Under the pieces are notes generated by a model, which had not been told where the DNA came from, did no database searches, and saw nothing but the letters and a program-made list of their open reading frames with translations. A stretch of 64,000 nucleotides of DNA from Phytophthora colocasiae (lineage: Eukaryota; Oomycota; Peronosporomycetes; Peronosporales; Peronosporaceae), in assembly GCA_018806915.1 (NCBI GenBank), contig JAGKQI010000016.1:124001-188000 (forward strand). The letters are read 5' to 3'. This document shows, in pieces, positions 63,877-64,000 of the stretch. The position numbers and the translations under genes are program-made. Within the stretch, counting starts at the first letter, position 1, and every line of letters begins with the position of its first letter.

Positions 63877-64000
63877 AAGAACAACTTGTTCGAGTTATTA
63901 ACGAAGAAAGTGGCATTGGTTAGCTTTCACGCGTGAACGAAGCGTTGCCAATGGTATGGTATAATGCACTGTACAGACTCCTACACGTTGTAGGTGTTCT

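Larger units (their letters stand above)
56519..64000. repeat. segmental duplication, right copy (runs off window)
   Basis: Direct copy of 35755-43269. Differences include true substitutions and many one-base losses in homopolymers. The 8 bp before it (AAGCGGAG) do not match the CCGCCAGC that follows the MITE, so the MITE did not insert here as a unit. Confidence 0.9.

Overview
The window looks like a gene-sparse, transposon-rich part of an oomycete genome, most likely Phytophthora or a close Peronosporales relative. This rests on secreted RxLR-EER effector genes, a cluster of secreted GH28 polygalacturonases (PGs), a probable AA17-type pectin monooxygenase relic, short introns, and oomycete-type initiator motifs (TCATTYYNCAWTTT-like) upstream of the secreted-protein genes. 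Nothing bacterial or viral was recognised.

Layout. 1-10.3 kb: a chromodomain Ty3/gypsy element on the plus strand, cut by the window edge, with a long open antisense gene between pol and its 3' end. 10.4-22.3 kb: broken, strikingly GATC-rich gypsy elements of a second family. One runs on the minus strand, one on the plus strand, and a separate LTR fragment follows; the plus copy again carries an antisense gene after pol. A PG 3' fragment sits at 21.2 kb. 22.2-24.6 kb: remnants of a Tc1/mariner, a LINE and a pogo-like transposon. 25.3-25.9 kb: an intact RxLR effector gene. 26.0-35.4 kb: a broken AA17-like gene, and a 1,189-bp direct duplication with a fully open Ty1/copia element (27343-32567) exactly at its junction, leading into an intact two-exon IQ/EF-hand/zinc-finger gene. 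35.5-36.6 kb: a second RxLR gene split by a 552-bp hAT-type MITE. 37-43.3 kb: a glycosyltransferase-like membrane protein, an intron-containing PG (PG1), a tRNA-derived SINE, and an intact PG (PG2) whose third catalytic Asp is Asn. 43.4-50 kb: MITEs, a TA-flanked transposon with a FAR1-like gene, and two broken PGs (PG3, PG4). 50.2-56.3 kb: a PG (PG5) split by a young Ty1/copia element. 56.5-64 kb: a second copy of 35.755-43.27 kb, starting exactly at the MITE end and running off the window.

The host genes are mainly plant-infection genes: pectin-degrading enzymes, translocated-effector candidates and a pectin-oxidase relic. Repeats break, flank and duplicate them. PG1 and PG2 are tandem neighbours, one with all catalytic residues and one without, a layout that could fit an enzyme/decoy pair. 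From about 46.7 kb rightwards single-base indels, often in homopolymers, become common, so some broken genes there may be sequence errors.
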